A stretch of DNA of 64,000 nt from Zhenhengia yiwuensis (GTDB lineage: Bacteria; Bacillota; Clostridia; Lachnospirales; Cellulosilyticaceae): contig NZ_JACRSY010000015.1 in NCBI RefSeq assembly GCF_014384995.1, positions 26,507 to 90,506 of the forward strand, given 5' to 3'. Below the pieces are notes generated by a model. It was not told the origin of the DNA. It saw only the letters and a program-made list of their open reading frames with translations, and did not search any database. Positions 51,634 through 60,279 of the stretch are shown here, piece by piece. A program made the position numbers and the translations under genes. Each line of letters opens with the position of its first letter. Positions within the stretch are counted from its first letter, which is position 1.

Positions 51634-52173
51634 TTAAAAAAATATTTTAGGCATTGCCTTCATTTCATCGTAATCCATCTGTTTATCTATAACATAAGCT
51701 TTTTCATTTCTCTCATTTAAAATAAAACTATTTATCCACTCCGCTGAAGCATACCCTATATACTTCCTCATGCCGTATTTCTTTTTATACTCCTCCTCTT
51801 TACAAATGCCCTCACTATTTTTGTTTGTAAGCCATTTTCTAAAACTTTCTATTTCAGTATGGATTAATGCTGTAATATCTTTAGGATATTCTGCTCTACA
51901 AACCAATCCATCTTCATCAACACTTTGTTCTACAACTTTAGCCTTTTCTTCATGTTTATCTAAAATAAATTTATTAAGCCATTCTACAAATGCTTCTGAG
52001 CGATAACTACATCCATATTTTTCTCCATCCTTATACATCCAATAAGCGTGGTCATTTGTTTTATCATAGAGCCATTCTGTAAATTCATTCTGATAGGACT
52101 TTAAATCATTTAGAATAAACGCTGGACACTCTATAATGTCTGCATTTACACAGAACTGCACAAGTATAAGCAT
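51634..52173 (-). CDS. cargo protein with an internal duplication, 179 aa
   Basis: Start at ATG 52173, with GGGGGGAT upstream; the frame is open further. Two related blocks are seen, one at about 30-75 (FTEWLYDKTNDHAYWMYK, AFVEWLNKFILDKHEEKAKV) and one at about 105-165 (FRKWLTNKNSEGICKEEE, SAEWINSFILNERNEKAYV), so it arose by internal duplication. Soluble, acidic, no known family. It leads the trio with the CPCC gene. Confidence 0.65.
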   Translation of the reverse strand: MLILVQFCVNADIIECPAFILNDLKSYQNEFTEWLYDKTNDHAYWMYKDGEKYGCSYRSEAFVEWLNKFILDKHEEKAKVVEQSVDEDGLVCRAEYPKDITALIHTEIESFRKWLTNKNSEGICKEEEYKKKYGMRKYIGYASAEWINSFILNERNEKAYVIDKQMDYDEMKAMPKIFF

Positions 52174-52227
52174 CTCTATCCCCCCACTAAATATTCCTTC
52201 TGTATTATACATTTCAGTATAACTAAT

Positions 52228-53133
52228 TTAGTGTATTCTCACAACTCTTAAACACATATTTGTGGTATATTGCCCACCACTCCAACTGTGACTATCACTC
52301 ACAATAAAAAATAGACCCATCTGTTTAGTTGACGAGTCTTCAATATTTACTAATTTCCCACTAACATATGAAGTATTGCCTAGTGTGGTTAACTCCATAC
52401 TTTGTTCTATACCTCTAAGCATATTACTTGCTACTGTCCCAGCTTGCTTATCTTGTTCTTTAGTGTATACATCTTGGAAGATACCGACTAAATCAATAAG
52501 CTCTTTATCTTCTACCACACCTATGTACTGTTCTTTCTCATCATAAATCCTTACTCTATTAATGACTTCTTCTGCATTTTCTGAGTAGGAGCTTTCTAGG
52601 ATATTGGTATCTGAACTTATAGGTACTTCTACAATTTCTTTACCTACTTCATCCACACATAACTTGCCTTGTCTCATCTCAATGCTATACTTCTTTTTAT
52701 TTTGCTTACTTGCCCCTTCATAGGCCTTGTGAATAATTTCATACATTCCCTCATCATTACAAAGCATCTTTTGAGGTATTCCTGTAGGAGCTAATTGACC
52801 TATTTCCATACCTAAATCGTTACATACTATTTTTGTAATCGCTTCAGCTGTCTTACCTTTGAAGTTATATGTACCTTTACTTTTTGCCAGTCTTATTGCA
52901 TCATCATAGGCAGTTACTTGGATTGTCCCTTGTTCACCTAATCGTTCATTATAAAATACTCTTCCTCTAAATAATTCCACATCTTTATCATCATAAAGGA
53001 ATAATTCTTCACCTATGTTTGGATAGACTTTAGGGGCATAGTGGTCATGCAAAGGATATAAAAAGTTAAGTTCTAACTTTCTAGCTACCTCTTCCACACT
53101 TCCACTCCAAGTAATCTCACTTACCATATACAT
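52228..53133 (-). CDS. tail protein XkdQ/YqbQ-like (late control D type)
   Basis: 301 residues as read from ATG 53133, starting MYMVSEITWSGSVEEVARK. Blocks EELFLYDDKDVELFRGRVFY, GTIQVTAYDDAIRLAKSKGT and EVINRVRIYDEKEQYIGVVE are typical of XkdQ baseplate hub proteins. About 15 in-frame residues upstream (PKVVLKNKNGLIDV) complete the usual first strand, but the only possible start is ATT at 53178 overlapping the previous stop (TAATT). The native gene may therefore be 52228-53178. Confidence 0.87.
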   Translation of the reverse strand: MYMVSEITWSGSVEEVARKLELNFLYPLHDHYAPKVYPNIGEELFLYDDKDVELFRGRVFYNERLGEQGTIQVTAYDDAIRLAKSKGTYNFKGKTAEAITKIVCNDLGMEIGQLAPTGIPQKMLCNDEGMYEIIHKAYEGASKQNKKKYSIEMRQGKLCVDEVGKEIVEVPISSDTNILESSYSENAEEVINRVRIYDEKEQYIGVVEDKELIDLVGIFQDVYTKEQDKQAGTVASNMLRGIEQSMELTTLGNTSYVSGKLVNIEDSSTKQMGLFFIVSDSHSWSGGQYTTNMCLRVVRIH

Positions 53134-53177
53134 TACATCTATAAGTCCATTTTTATTCTTTAATACTACCTTTGGAA

Positions 53178-53810
53178 TTATATCACCAGCCTTTGCCCTA
53201 CCTTCAATGAATCAGGATTTTTTATATTATTCTTTTTTGCTATGGCCTTATAATTAGATCCTTCGCCTGTTACTTTCTTTGCTATCCCCCACAATGTATC
53301 ACCTTTCTTAACTACATATTCGTTTGGTGTGGTCTTAATTTCCCTTTTGGTTTCAGGCACTTTCAAGGTTATACCATTCGCTGTGGTTGTAGTAGTCACA
53401 TTACTTGCCTTAATAAACTTATATTCCTTTAGTTCTAAAATAAAATAAACATCACCTGTTCCATCAACTTCTGAATAGGTAATACTTTCTATAGCCATTG
53501 CATAATTTATTGGTGTTTCAGTAACAATGACTCTAATTGGTTTCCCTGATTCTTTCCACTTTAAGAGAAGCTTAATACAGTCGTATGGATGTGGGAAATC
53601 TTTGTATAGACAAAATGAGTACTGTTGCTTTGGAAAGAAAGATTCTATTGTCATAGTTGCAAGTCCTGTTTTGCCTATTAGATTGATCTCTCCTAAATTA
53701 GTAATATTTATAGTAGTATTTTGGTGTGGTATTGAAACCTCAAAAGAGGAAGGAATGACTGGAAGTCTTAGCCTTTCCTCATTGTTATTAAATGATAAAT
53801 AGTAATCCAA
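53178..53810 (-). CDS. LysM tail protein, XkdP/YqbP-like
   Basis: 210 residues from a TTG at 53810, five bases after AGGAGG; the open frame reaches 53837. The N-terminus (DYYLSFNNNEERLRLPVIPS) matches XkdP-type proteins. The C-terminus has a LysM domain (about 165-210): EYVVKKGDTLWGIAKKVTGE, then NIKNPDSLKVGQRLVI. It connects the tube to the baseplate and binds peptidoglycan. Close to the following hub gene. Confidence 0.85.
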   Translation of the reverse strand: MDYYLSFNNNEERLRLPVIPSSFEVSIPHQNTTINITNLGEINLIGKTGLATMTIESFFPKQQYSFCLYKDFPHPYDCIKLLLKWKESGKPIRVIVTETPINYAMAIESITYSEVDGTGDVYFILELKEYKFIKASNVTTTTTANGITLKVPETKREIKTTPNEYVVKKGDTLWGIAKKVTGEGSNYKAIAKKNNIKNPDSLKVGQRLVI

Positions 53811-53839
53811 ATAGTCCTCCTCTATTTCACAATACAAAA

Positions 53840-53866
53840 ACAGCCCTACTTCTAAAATAAGGCTGT
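53840..53866 (-). terminator. terminator of the S41 peptidase cargo gene
   Basis: ACAGCC pairs with GGCTGT around 15 bases, with a T run in the minus direction, just after the gene that stops at 53878. Confidence 0.72.
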
Positions 53867-53877
53867 AGTTTATTGTT

Positions 53878-55155
53878 TTAATTATCTATTCCTTCCAATT
53901 CTAACACCTTCTGAATACATTGATCTTCCAAACTTCCCTCTATGCGAGTTGTATCTTCAACTATGTAATCAGGTATCGTTGGATGTTCTTCGTTGCATGT
54001 TCCATCCTCAGTTACACCCATTGCTTTTGTAAATCTAAACACATATCCACTATTCGGCAATATTGCAACAAGCGGATCGGAACCTATACCATCTCCTTTT
54101 GTCTGTTCACCAATAAGTGTTGCAAAACCTGTATCCTTAGCAAATGCAGCTAACATTTCTGCTGAAGAGCAAACATTATCATCTACTAATAGGTAGATAT
54201 TCCCTTTAAACGCTATAGAATCTTCTGCTGGAATTGCTTCTAAATGCATTGGAGTATAGTATGTAAATATTTCTTCAACCTCCTCAGGAAGATTGGGCAA
54301 ATTAGTTTTATCCAGTTGTGTTATCTTTTTTGGAATCACTTTACTTTCTTGAAAATACTTCTTGATATAATCTCCATCTTTATAAAAGTTATACCAGGTA
54401 ACCTCATATGGTTCTCCCAATATTTCAGGCAATAAAAATCTCTGCCAATAATTCGAACTACCTCCTCCATTACCTCTAATATCAATCACCATTGCTTGAT
54501 AGTTCTGAACCTCTTTAAGATAATTTTTAATAAGCTCCCTATCATATTGCATTTTTGTATCATTAATCATCTGTGGAATATAGATAGAAGCTATCTTCCC
54601 ATCTACAATATCTTTTACAACTGCATTGATGATAGGTTGATCTTCACCTTGTACCATCTGTTTATGTGTATCAGGTAAGGTTGAATTTATGTTGTAGCGT
54701 TTTAGCACTAATGGATGATTCAGCACATCAAAGTTCATCCCTTGCCACCCCCCTGATTGTTTAGTATCCCAATAAATTTCTCTCATAAATGCCACATCAT
54801 CTTCACTCAAGATATGGGTATGACCATTATTTAATTCAGCTAATACCCATTGCATAATATAAAGGAAATTACCACGTTCAATTCGCTCCATATACATCTC
54901 TTTATTAGTTATCCAATCAATACCATACGTACGCTTATTGACTTCTAAGTATGGATAATTCTCCACAATCGTTTTATATAAAAACTCAAAGTCCTCTATC
55001 TTTTCCTGTGTTGTCAATGGATCTAACGATATATTTAAAATATGATCTTGTGTAATATTTCTATATATCCTATATCCCCCAAACAAAATGACTAATATAA
55101 TTACTGTGCATAATAATAGGATAAAGATTCTTTTATTCTCATTATGTATCTTCAT
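53878..55155 (-). CDS. membrane-anchored S41 family peptidase
   Basis: 425 residues. A signal anchor covers about 9-29 (IFILLLCTVIILVILFGGY). The tail-protease-like S41 domain lies at about 175-420 with MVIDIRGNGGGSSNYWQRF, LLVDDNVCSSAEMLAAFAKD (nucleophile serine) and GEQTKGDGIGSDPLVA with the general base lysine. It is an extracellular protease or peptidase-like protein. It is inserted between the tape measure and LysM genes of the late tail operon and has its own terminator, so it is probably cargo. Confidence 0.88.
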   Translation of the reverse strand: MKIHNENKRIFILLLCTVIILVILFGGYRIYRNITQDHILNISLDPLTTQEKIEDFEFLYKTIVENYPYLEVNKRTYGIDWITNKEMYMERIERGNFLYIMQWVLAELNNGHTHILSEDDVAFMREIYWDTKQSGGWQGMNFDVLNHPLVLKRYNINSTLPDTHKQMVQGEDQPIINAVVKDIVDGKIASIYIPQMINDTKMQYDRELIKNYLKEVQNYQAMVIDIRGNGGGSSNYWQRFLLPEILGEPYEVTWYNFYKDGDYIKKYFQESKVIPKKITQLDKTNLPNLPEEVEEIFTYYTPMHLEAIPAEDSIAFKGNIYLLVDDNVCSSAEMLAAFAKDTGFATLIGEQTKGDGIGSDPLVAILPNSGYVFRFTKAMGVTEDGTCNEEHPTIPDYIVEDTTRIEGSLEDQCIQKVLELEGIDN

Positions 55156-55205
55156 TACATTTCCTCCTAGCCTTTATTTAATATATTTTAATATTCAAAA
55201 AATAT

Positions 55206-57398
55206 TTAGTCAATGTTGAAGACATGTTTTTTCATTTTGTTATAGAGTGCATTAGCAATTCGATCAATGTCAGCATCTTCACGAACTATAATAGTATCTG
55301 CTAGTTTTGCAATGTTAAAACTACCACTACTTCTTGCACCATCATTAAAGGCTTTTTTAATACTTTCATCATGTGGATAGACTCTTGTTCCTCTTGGTAA
55401 ATCCACAATTTCAGCCCCTCTATCATGAATCATAGCTGTACCACCTTGCCAGTTGTCAGTTCCTTTGTAGAGCATAGGGATTTCAGGAATACTAAAGCCT
55501 ATTTGTTTGCCACCTAAGAAGCTAGGAAGTTTAATGTTGGTTAACTTATTAAGTCCTCTAATTCCTCCATTAATAAAGCCAATAATGGTATTCATCACAC
55601 TTCTACATACACCAGCTATGCCTTCAAAGATCCCACTAAAGATATCTTTTACACCTTGCCATGCTTGTTTCCAATTTCCTGTGAACACACCAACTATAAA
55701 GTCAATAAGCCCTCCAAACAAACTCATTAACCCATTGATGATATTACCCACACCTGTCATCATACCTTGGAAAGCTCCTACTATTTCATGACATACTACA
55801 AAGATACTCATACCAAAAAGTTCAACAAGAGGCTTGATTTTCTCCCATAGTCCCATGAAGAAGCTTACTAGAATTTGAATAGCCAATCCTATAGCCTGTA
55901 CTACTTTAGAGAATGTTTCCTTCATCTTATTGAAGTCCACACCACAAGCTTCAAGATACCTGCCAATCTTACTTACTAAATCTAGGAAGAATCCTTTTAG
56001 AGGCTTCCAATACTTAATGACAAGTACAGCCACTAAAGCAATAGCTGTCATAATAAGTACAATCTTATTAGCTGGTGAAAAGATAACCTTAAATACTGAA
56101 CCAGCTTTTTGGACACTCTTTGAAAACTTACTATAAGCTCCAATAGCACCACTTACCCCTTTGACCATCTTGCCGAATATTAAAATAGCCACAGGAATAA
56201 TAGCAATAAATGCTCCTATCTTTAAGGCTGTATCTTTTTGCTCGTCACTCATGTTATTAAATGTAGTAACGACATTTTGAATACTATCAGCTAATTTTCT
56301 AGCATATGGTGTCAATCTATCACCTATAGCAAGGGCCAATGATTCCACACCACTCATAATAATAGTAAGTTGACCAGCCAAGTTATCTAACATGACGTCA
56401 GACATTCGTTCGGCTGAACCTGTTGAATTATCTATTGCTGTGGCTAAACTATTAAAAGCTTCATCTGATGTATTCATAATAGCTAATAATCCAGCCATTG
56501 CATTTTTACCTACTAAGGATTCAGCCATACTTGCTCTTTCAGCTTCTGACAACTGACTAAAAGCATATCTTAATGACTCTAATGTTTCCCTGAAGGGTTT
56601 CATTGTTCCATCAGCATTAGATGTTTGTATCACATATGTACCTAAGTTTTTACCTGTTATCTCAAGTGTTCCACTCAGTTCAGTTAACATGGTTCTAAGT
56701 GCTGTACCTGCCTGACTCGCTTTAATCCCACTATTCTCCATTATACCAATAGCAAGAGCTGTATCTTCCACACTATAGCCTAATGCCCCAGCTACCGAAC
56801 CAGCATAAGTAAACGCTTCACCCATCATACCTATTGTGGTATTGGCATTGGTTGCTGTGGTTGAAAGGACATCTGCAAAATGATTTGCCTTACTTGCTTC
56901 TAATCCAAAGGCACTTAATCCATCGGTAATAATATCACTTACTTTGGCTAACTCTTCACCACTGGCACTTGCAGCCGCTAAAATTCCAGCTGTTCCTTCT
57001 AAAATATCATTCGTTTTCCATCCAGCTAAAGCCATATACTGCATCGCTTCACTTACTTGTGAGGCACTAAAGGCTGTGGTTGCCCCAAGTTCTGTAGCCT
57101 TGTCTTTAAGGAGTATGAGTTGTTCACCTGTAGCACCTGATAAAGCCTGTACTTTAGACATGGACTTATCAAAATCCATCGTAGCTTTTAAACTGGCTGT
57201 TCCTATCCCTACAATAGGAGTTGTTACACCTAGCGTGAGTGATTTTCCCACATTGGTTATGCTATTCCCTATTTTATTTAAGTCTTTACTCACCCTTTGT
57301 ACTTGTCTTGAATATTTAGTTAGACCATCCTGGGCTTTAACAAGTGTAGGTGTGAAGTTATCGGTTAATCTAAGAATCGCATCAACAATATTCGCCAT
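55206..57398 (-). CDS. phage tail tape measure protein
   Basis: 730 residues. N-terminal coiled coil (ILRLTDNFTPTLVKAQDGLT), the TMP core with FDKSMSKVQALSGATGEQLI, TELGATTAFSASQVSEAMQY and LAIGIMENSGIKASQAGTAL, then several hydrophobic helices (IGAFIAIIPVAILIFGKM, LVSFFMGLWEKIKPLVELF) and a C-terminus with IHDRGAEIVDLPRGTRVYPH. It sets tail length and is threaded into the host during injection. The ATG overlaps the -1 extension of the chaperone (TAATG). Confidence 0.95.
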   Translation of the reverse strand: MANIVDAILRLTDNFTPTLVKAQDGLTKYSRQVQRVSKDLNKIGNSITNVGKSLTLGVTTPIVGIGTASLKATMDFDKSMSKVQALSGATGEQLILLKDKATELGATTAFSASQVSEAMQYMALAGWKTNDILEGTAGILAAASASGEELAKVSDIITDGLSAFGLEASKANHFADVLSTTATNANTTIGMMGEAFTYAGSVAGALGYSVEDTALAIGIMENSGIKASQAGTALRTMLTELSGTLEITGKNLGTYVIQTSNADGTMKPFRETLESLRYAFSQLSEAERASMAESLVGKNAMAGLLAIMNTSDEAFNSLATAIDNSTGSAERMSDVMLDNLAGQLTIIMSGVESLALAIGDRLTPYARKLADSIQNVVTTFNNMSDEQKDTALKIGAFIAIIPVAILIFGKMVKGVSGAIGAYSKFSKSVQKAGSVFKVIFSPANKIVLIMTAIALVAVLVIKYWKPLKGFFLDLVSKIGRYLEACGVDFNKMKETFSKVVQAIGLAIQILVSFFMGLWEKIKPLVELFGMSIFVVCHEIVGAFQGMMTGVGNIINGLMSLFGGLIDFIVGVFTGNWKQAWQGVKDIFSGIFEGIAGVCRSVMNTIIGFINGGIRGLNKLTNIKLPSFLGGKQIGFSIPEIPMLYKGTDNWQGGTAMIHDRGAEIVDLPRGTRVYPHDESIKKAFNDGARSSGSFNIAKLADTIIVREDADIDRIANALYNKMKKHVFNID

Positions 57399-57574
57399 TA
57401 ATCACCCCCATACATCTGCCTTAATTCTTTTTGTCGTTCTTCTATTTCTAGTTTCATAAAACAGGCAAGAATACGCTTTTCTCCAAGTGGTATTTTGTAG
57501 AACTCACTTGGTTTCATATTTTTATATTTAAAAAGGAGATACATAAGCTGTAGCTCCCAATCCTGACTTATTGC
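57398..57574 (-). CDS. tail assembly chaperone -1 frameshift extension
   Basis: The -1 frame after AAAAAAG at 57580-57574 encodes 58 residues starting AISQDWELQLMYLLFKYKNM and ending RQMYGGD. There is no strong start codon of its own except an internal ATG without a ribosome site. It is the equivalent of the gpT part of phage gpG-gpGT chaperones. The stop TAA overlaps the ATG of the tape measure gene. Confidence 0.82.
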   Translation of the reverse strand, partial: AISQDWELQLMYLLFKYKNMKPSEFYKIPLGEKRILACFMKLEIEERQKELRQMYGGD

Positions 57575-57987
57575 TTTTTTATTTCTTCTTCGTCCTCTTC
57601 TGTTTTGTCATAGCCCGATAGTTCAGTAATTACATTTGAAAGCTCTGCAATCTCACCAGCTAAAAAGAGCTTTTTGACTAGCTCCTTTGGGGTTACACAA
57701 TCAAAGTGTTGGAGTAGCTTTTTATCTTTAAGTCTTGGTTCAACCACACCATCAATAACTGTTAGTACTTGCATATCAAAGAGATTAATATTACGCACTC
57801 CACCTTTTTTATTCAGGTCAATGGATGCCTTCTGAATATCAGCATATCTTTCTCCATCGATTGCTTGACATACCACCTTAAAAGGTTCTCCTAATACTTG
57901 TGTTAGTCTAGGTACTTCCACCTCTCTTTTTGGCATTTCTGTAAGTGTTGTATTATCCATTTGAAGTAATTTATCTATTAATGACAT
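57568..57987 (-). CDS. tail assembly chaperone, XkdN-like
   Basis: 139 residues in the zero frame, ending DEEEIKKQ just after a slippery site. The sequence MPKREVEVPRLTQVLGEPFK and KVVCQAIDGERYADIQKASI are typical of the XkdN-like chaperone. Reading continues in the -1 frame by slippage at AAAAAAG (57580-57574), giving a longer product of about 196 residues, which would cap the tape measure during tail assembly. Confidence 0.86.
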   Translation of the reverse strand: MSLIDKLLQMDNTTLTEMPKREVEVPRLTQVLGEPFKVVCQAIDGERYADIQKASIDLNKKGGVRNINLFDMQVLTVIDGVVEPRLKDKKLLQHFDCVTPKELVKKLFLAGEIAELSNVITELSGYDKTEEDEEEIKKQ

Positions 57988-58002
57988 CTGTTATGTCCTC
58001 CT

Positions 58003-58434
58003 CTATTCTGCAATATCTAATAAATCCCAATCTGAAAATGTAAAATTAATTTGTTCTTCTCCTAATGTCTTAGCTGACCAATTGGCAAGGATAAGTTCAT
58101 CAAAAACTGCATCTTTTATGACGATGCGCTCAGAGCCGATGGCATCCGGATCATCTAATTTTGAGATAATCGTACAAGCTGTTTGCTTACCTTGCTTCAT
58201 ATCTTCATTTAATTTCTTAATAAAAAAAGAAGATACCTTATTCATCGTGAGCGAACCACTACACGAAAAACCAGTTACCTTCTGCGCTTTTGCTAATCTT
58301 CTTGTCATGTTGACATCTGTTTTATCGAGTGAAACTTTGGCTTCAAAGGCTGTGACTTCTGCCATATAGGTTCCGTCTATCCACACCTCTCCCCAAGTTC
58401 CATTCATTACTTGCTGTGCGTTGTATTTATCCAT
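58003..58434 (-). CDS. phage tail tube protein, XkdM-like
   Basis: 143 residues, the standard length. MNGTWGEVWIDGTYMAEVTA, FEAKVSLDKTDVNMTRRLAK and ERIVIKDAVFDELILANWSA follow the XkdM tube pattern. It forms the inner tube in a contractile tail. AACGGAACAAC precedes ATG with a weak ribosome site. Confidence 0.88.
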   Translation of the reverse strand: MDKYNAQQVMNGTWGEVWIDGTYMAEVTAFEAKVSLDKTDVNMTRRLAKAQKVTGFSCSGSLTMNKVSSFFIKKLNEDMKQGKQTACTIISKLDDPDAIGSERIVIKDAVFDELILANWSAKTLGEEQINFTFSDWDLLDIAE

Positions 58435-58463
58435 GTTGTTCCGTTCGTTTGGTATAAAAAATA

Positions 58464-58479
58464 GGGCTACTGTGAGCCC
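58464..58479 (-). terminator. terminator of the 58537-59157 cargo gene
   Basis: Minus strand GGGCT-CACAGT-AGCCC followed by a T run (complement of the A run at 58455-58460). Confidence 0.8.
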
Positions 58480-58536
58480 TTTAATATCATAACTAATCTA
58501 TACAGTTTTCTCTATTATGTATCTACTTTATTCAAT

Positions 58537-59157
58537 TTATAGGTCTATAGTTTTTTGTATACTTATCTTTTTTCCATTCTTTTCTTGTGGACCTTGGTAG
58601 TACAATTTTAAAGTCTCATCATCTATCCACCTGAAGATAAGTTGATTATCTATAGTATATTCTTCCTTGCCTTCAAATTTACTTCCATCTATAATTTCCC
58701 CCCCTCCACTCAGTCCTACTTTATCTTCATCTATATAAATAGCATTCTTGATATCTTTCTTAAAAAAGACCCCTATTCTCTTATATATCTCAATATTATT
58801 TGTAAAATGATGTAGTCCTGTAATATATTGCTTAATGACTATTTCTTGTTCCTGACTTGGTGATTTCATATAAGCATAATTTGCTCCCAGTCCACTTTGA
58901 GAAAATGCTGCTAAAAAAGTTATAGATAGTATAGATATAGCTGCAACACCTCGCCATACCAATGAAAGTAATCCTACACCAAATCCTCCCCAGTATGGAT
59001 AAAAGGTAATCATCAATGGTATTGCAATTAATAAATATAAATAGATATCATCATTAATAAAAGAAATACCTAGGAAAATCTTACTTAAATACATTACTCC
59101 TAAAACTAACACTATACTTAGTATAATACAGTTATATATAAACCTAAATCGCTTCAT
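58537..59157 (-). CDS. membrane protein cargo gene, 206 aa
   Basis: Three membrane helices are seen: residues 9-30 (NCIILSIVLVLGVMYLSKIF), 40-55 (YLYLLIAIPLMITFYP) and 65-90 (GVGLLSLVWRGVAAISILSI, then AAFSQS). A soluble C-terminal domain follows (about 95-206) with IDEDKVGLSGGGEII and TLKLYYQGPQEKNGKK. It is inserted between the sheath and tube genes and has its own terminator and a -10 like TATAAT at about 59181. Family not recognised. Confidence 0.7.
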   Translation of the reverse strand: MKRFRFIYNCIILSIVLVLGVMYLSKIFLGISFINDDIYLYLLIAIPLMITFYPYWGGFGVGLLSLVWRGVAAISILSITFLAAFSQSGLGANYAYMKSPSQEQEIVIKQYITGLHHFTNNIEIYKRIGVFFKKDIKNAIYIDEDKVGLSGGGEIIDGSKFEGKEEYTIDNQLIFRWIDDETLKLYYQGPQEKNGKKISIQKTIDL

Positions 59158-59217
59158 TCGTATACTCCCCTAATGCTTTTTAATTATTATATACAATTCA
59201 TTCTTTAAAGTCTACTT

Positions 59218-60279
59218 CTATATAGTCACATTCAAACTTATATCCTCAATCGCATCCAATATCTTAATCTGTGACTTCAAGAATACCTTATCTCTTGTAT
59301 TAGCCTTCTTAATATCAAGCTCTTTCATATTATCCACATCCACACCAATACTCTTCAGATAATTCCTTTGTTGCTCTACATCAATCTCAACTACATTCTT
59401 AAAGTCTGCATCTAAGATACCATCCATCACTAACTGATCAAGATACGCCTGAATAGCTGTAATCAACACACATTTATTATCATAGCTATTGGAATACTTA
59501 CCAATATAGCTATCTTCACAAGTCTTTTTTATATCATCTTCAATCATGTGCATAGCATCCACAATTTTTATCTTCTTAAAGGATTCTCCTTTGTCTTGTG
59601 TTGTTGTGGTAAAGCTATTTACCCCTCTTGCAATCTTCGCTTTTTCTCCATCATGATATAGGATCAATTGACCTTTACTAATAGCTTCATCCATCTGTTC
59701 TTTAGTCAATTGGTCAAATCCTATTACTTCTTTAAGTGGGGCAAAAGTTGCACTAATCGTCATTGGTGTTCCAGCTAAAAGTCCAGCTATTCGTGAAGTG
59801 TATTCTGCTGTACTATAATCACCCTCACTAGTCTTAATATTTGAGGTAGTAAAGTTAATGACCTTCTCTGTATCTGCTGTAGTCGCATGAGGTAAGACTA
59901 CCTTGCACCTTTTGTTTAAAGATGTCATCCACACAACTACATTAGCTACATCCCCACTCTCAATCTCAGGTATAGAGAGGTAATCCCATTTAAGAGATTC
60001 CAATATTTCTTGAGCCTGACTATAATTCTCTTCCTCACTTCCTCTAAAAATAATAATGACCTTCTTAGGAGGTTTAATATATCCCATGAAGGCCAGTTGT
60101 AGATACTCTTTTTGTTTGTCTGTTAGCTGGTCAATTCCAGCTGCATCTTTTATATTATTTAATTCATGTACTTCTTGTGTTTCTCCATTCAATACGAGTG
60201 CTACTATTCCACGCTCTCCCCTTTGGATTGCTGTTGCACCTGTCTGTTTAAAGTTAATCATAACATTGGGTAAACTCAT
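59218..60279 (-). CDS. phage tail sheath protein, XkdK-like
   Basis: 353 residues. MVINFKQTGATAIQRGERGI-like start MINFKQTGATAIQRGERGIV, YIKPPKKVIIIFRGSEEENY and YSTAEYTSRIAGLLAGTPMT are typical of XkdK-type sheath proteins. It forms the contractile outer layer. The stop of the tail-terminator gene overlaps its ATG by four bases. Confidence 0.94.
   Translation of the reverse strand: MSLPNVMINFKQTGATAIQRGERGIVALVLNGETQEVHELNNIKDAAGIDQLTDKQKEYLQLAFMGYIKPPKKVIIIFRGSEEENYSQAQEILESLKWDYLSIPEIESGDVANVVVWMTSLNKRCKVVLPHATTADTEKVINFTTSNIKTSEGDYSTAEYTSRIAGLLAGTPMTISATFAPLKEVIGFDQLTKEQMDEAISKGQLILYHDGEKAKIARGVNSFTTTTQDKGESFKKIKIVDAMHMIEDDIKKTCEDSYIGKYSNSYDNKCVLITAIQAYLDQLVMDGILDADFKNVVEIDVEQQRNYLKSIGVDVDNMKELDIKKANTRDKVFLKSQIKILDAIEDISLNVTI

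Noticed and set aside
56944..57459. A 171-codon plus-strand frame opposite the tape measure gene
   Set aside because: The minus strand encodes a clear tape measure protein through this stretch; the opposite frame has no start signal and is a codon-bias shadow.
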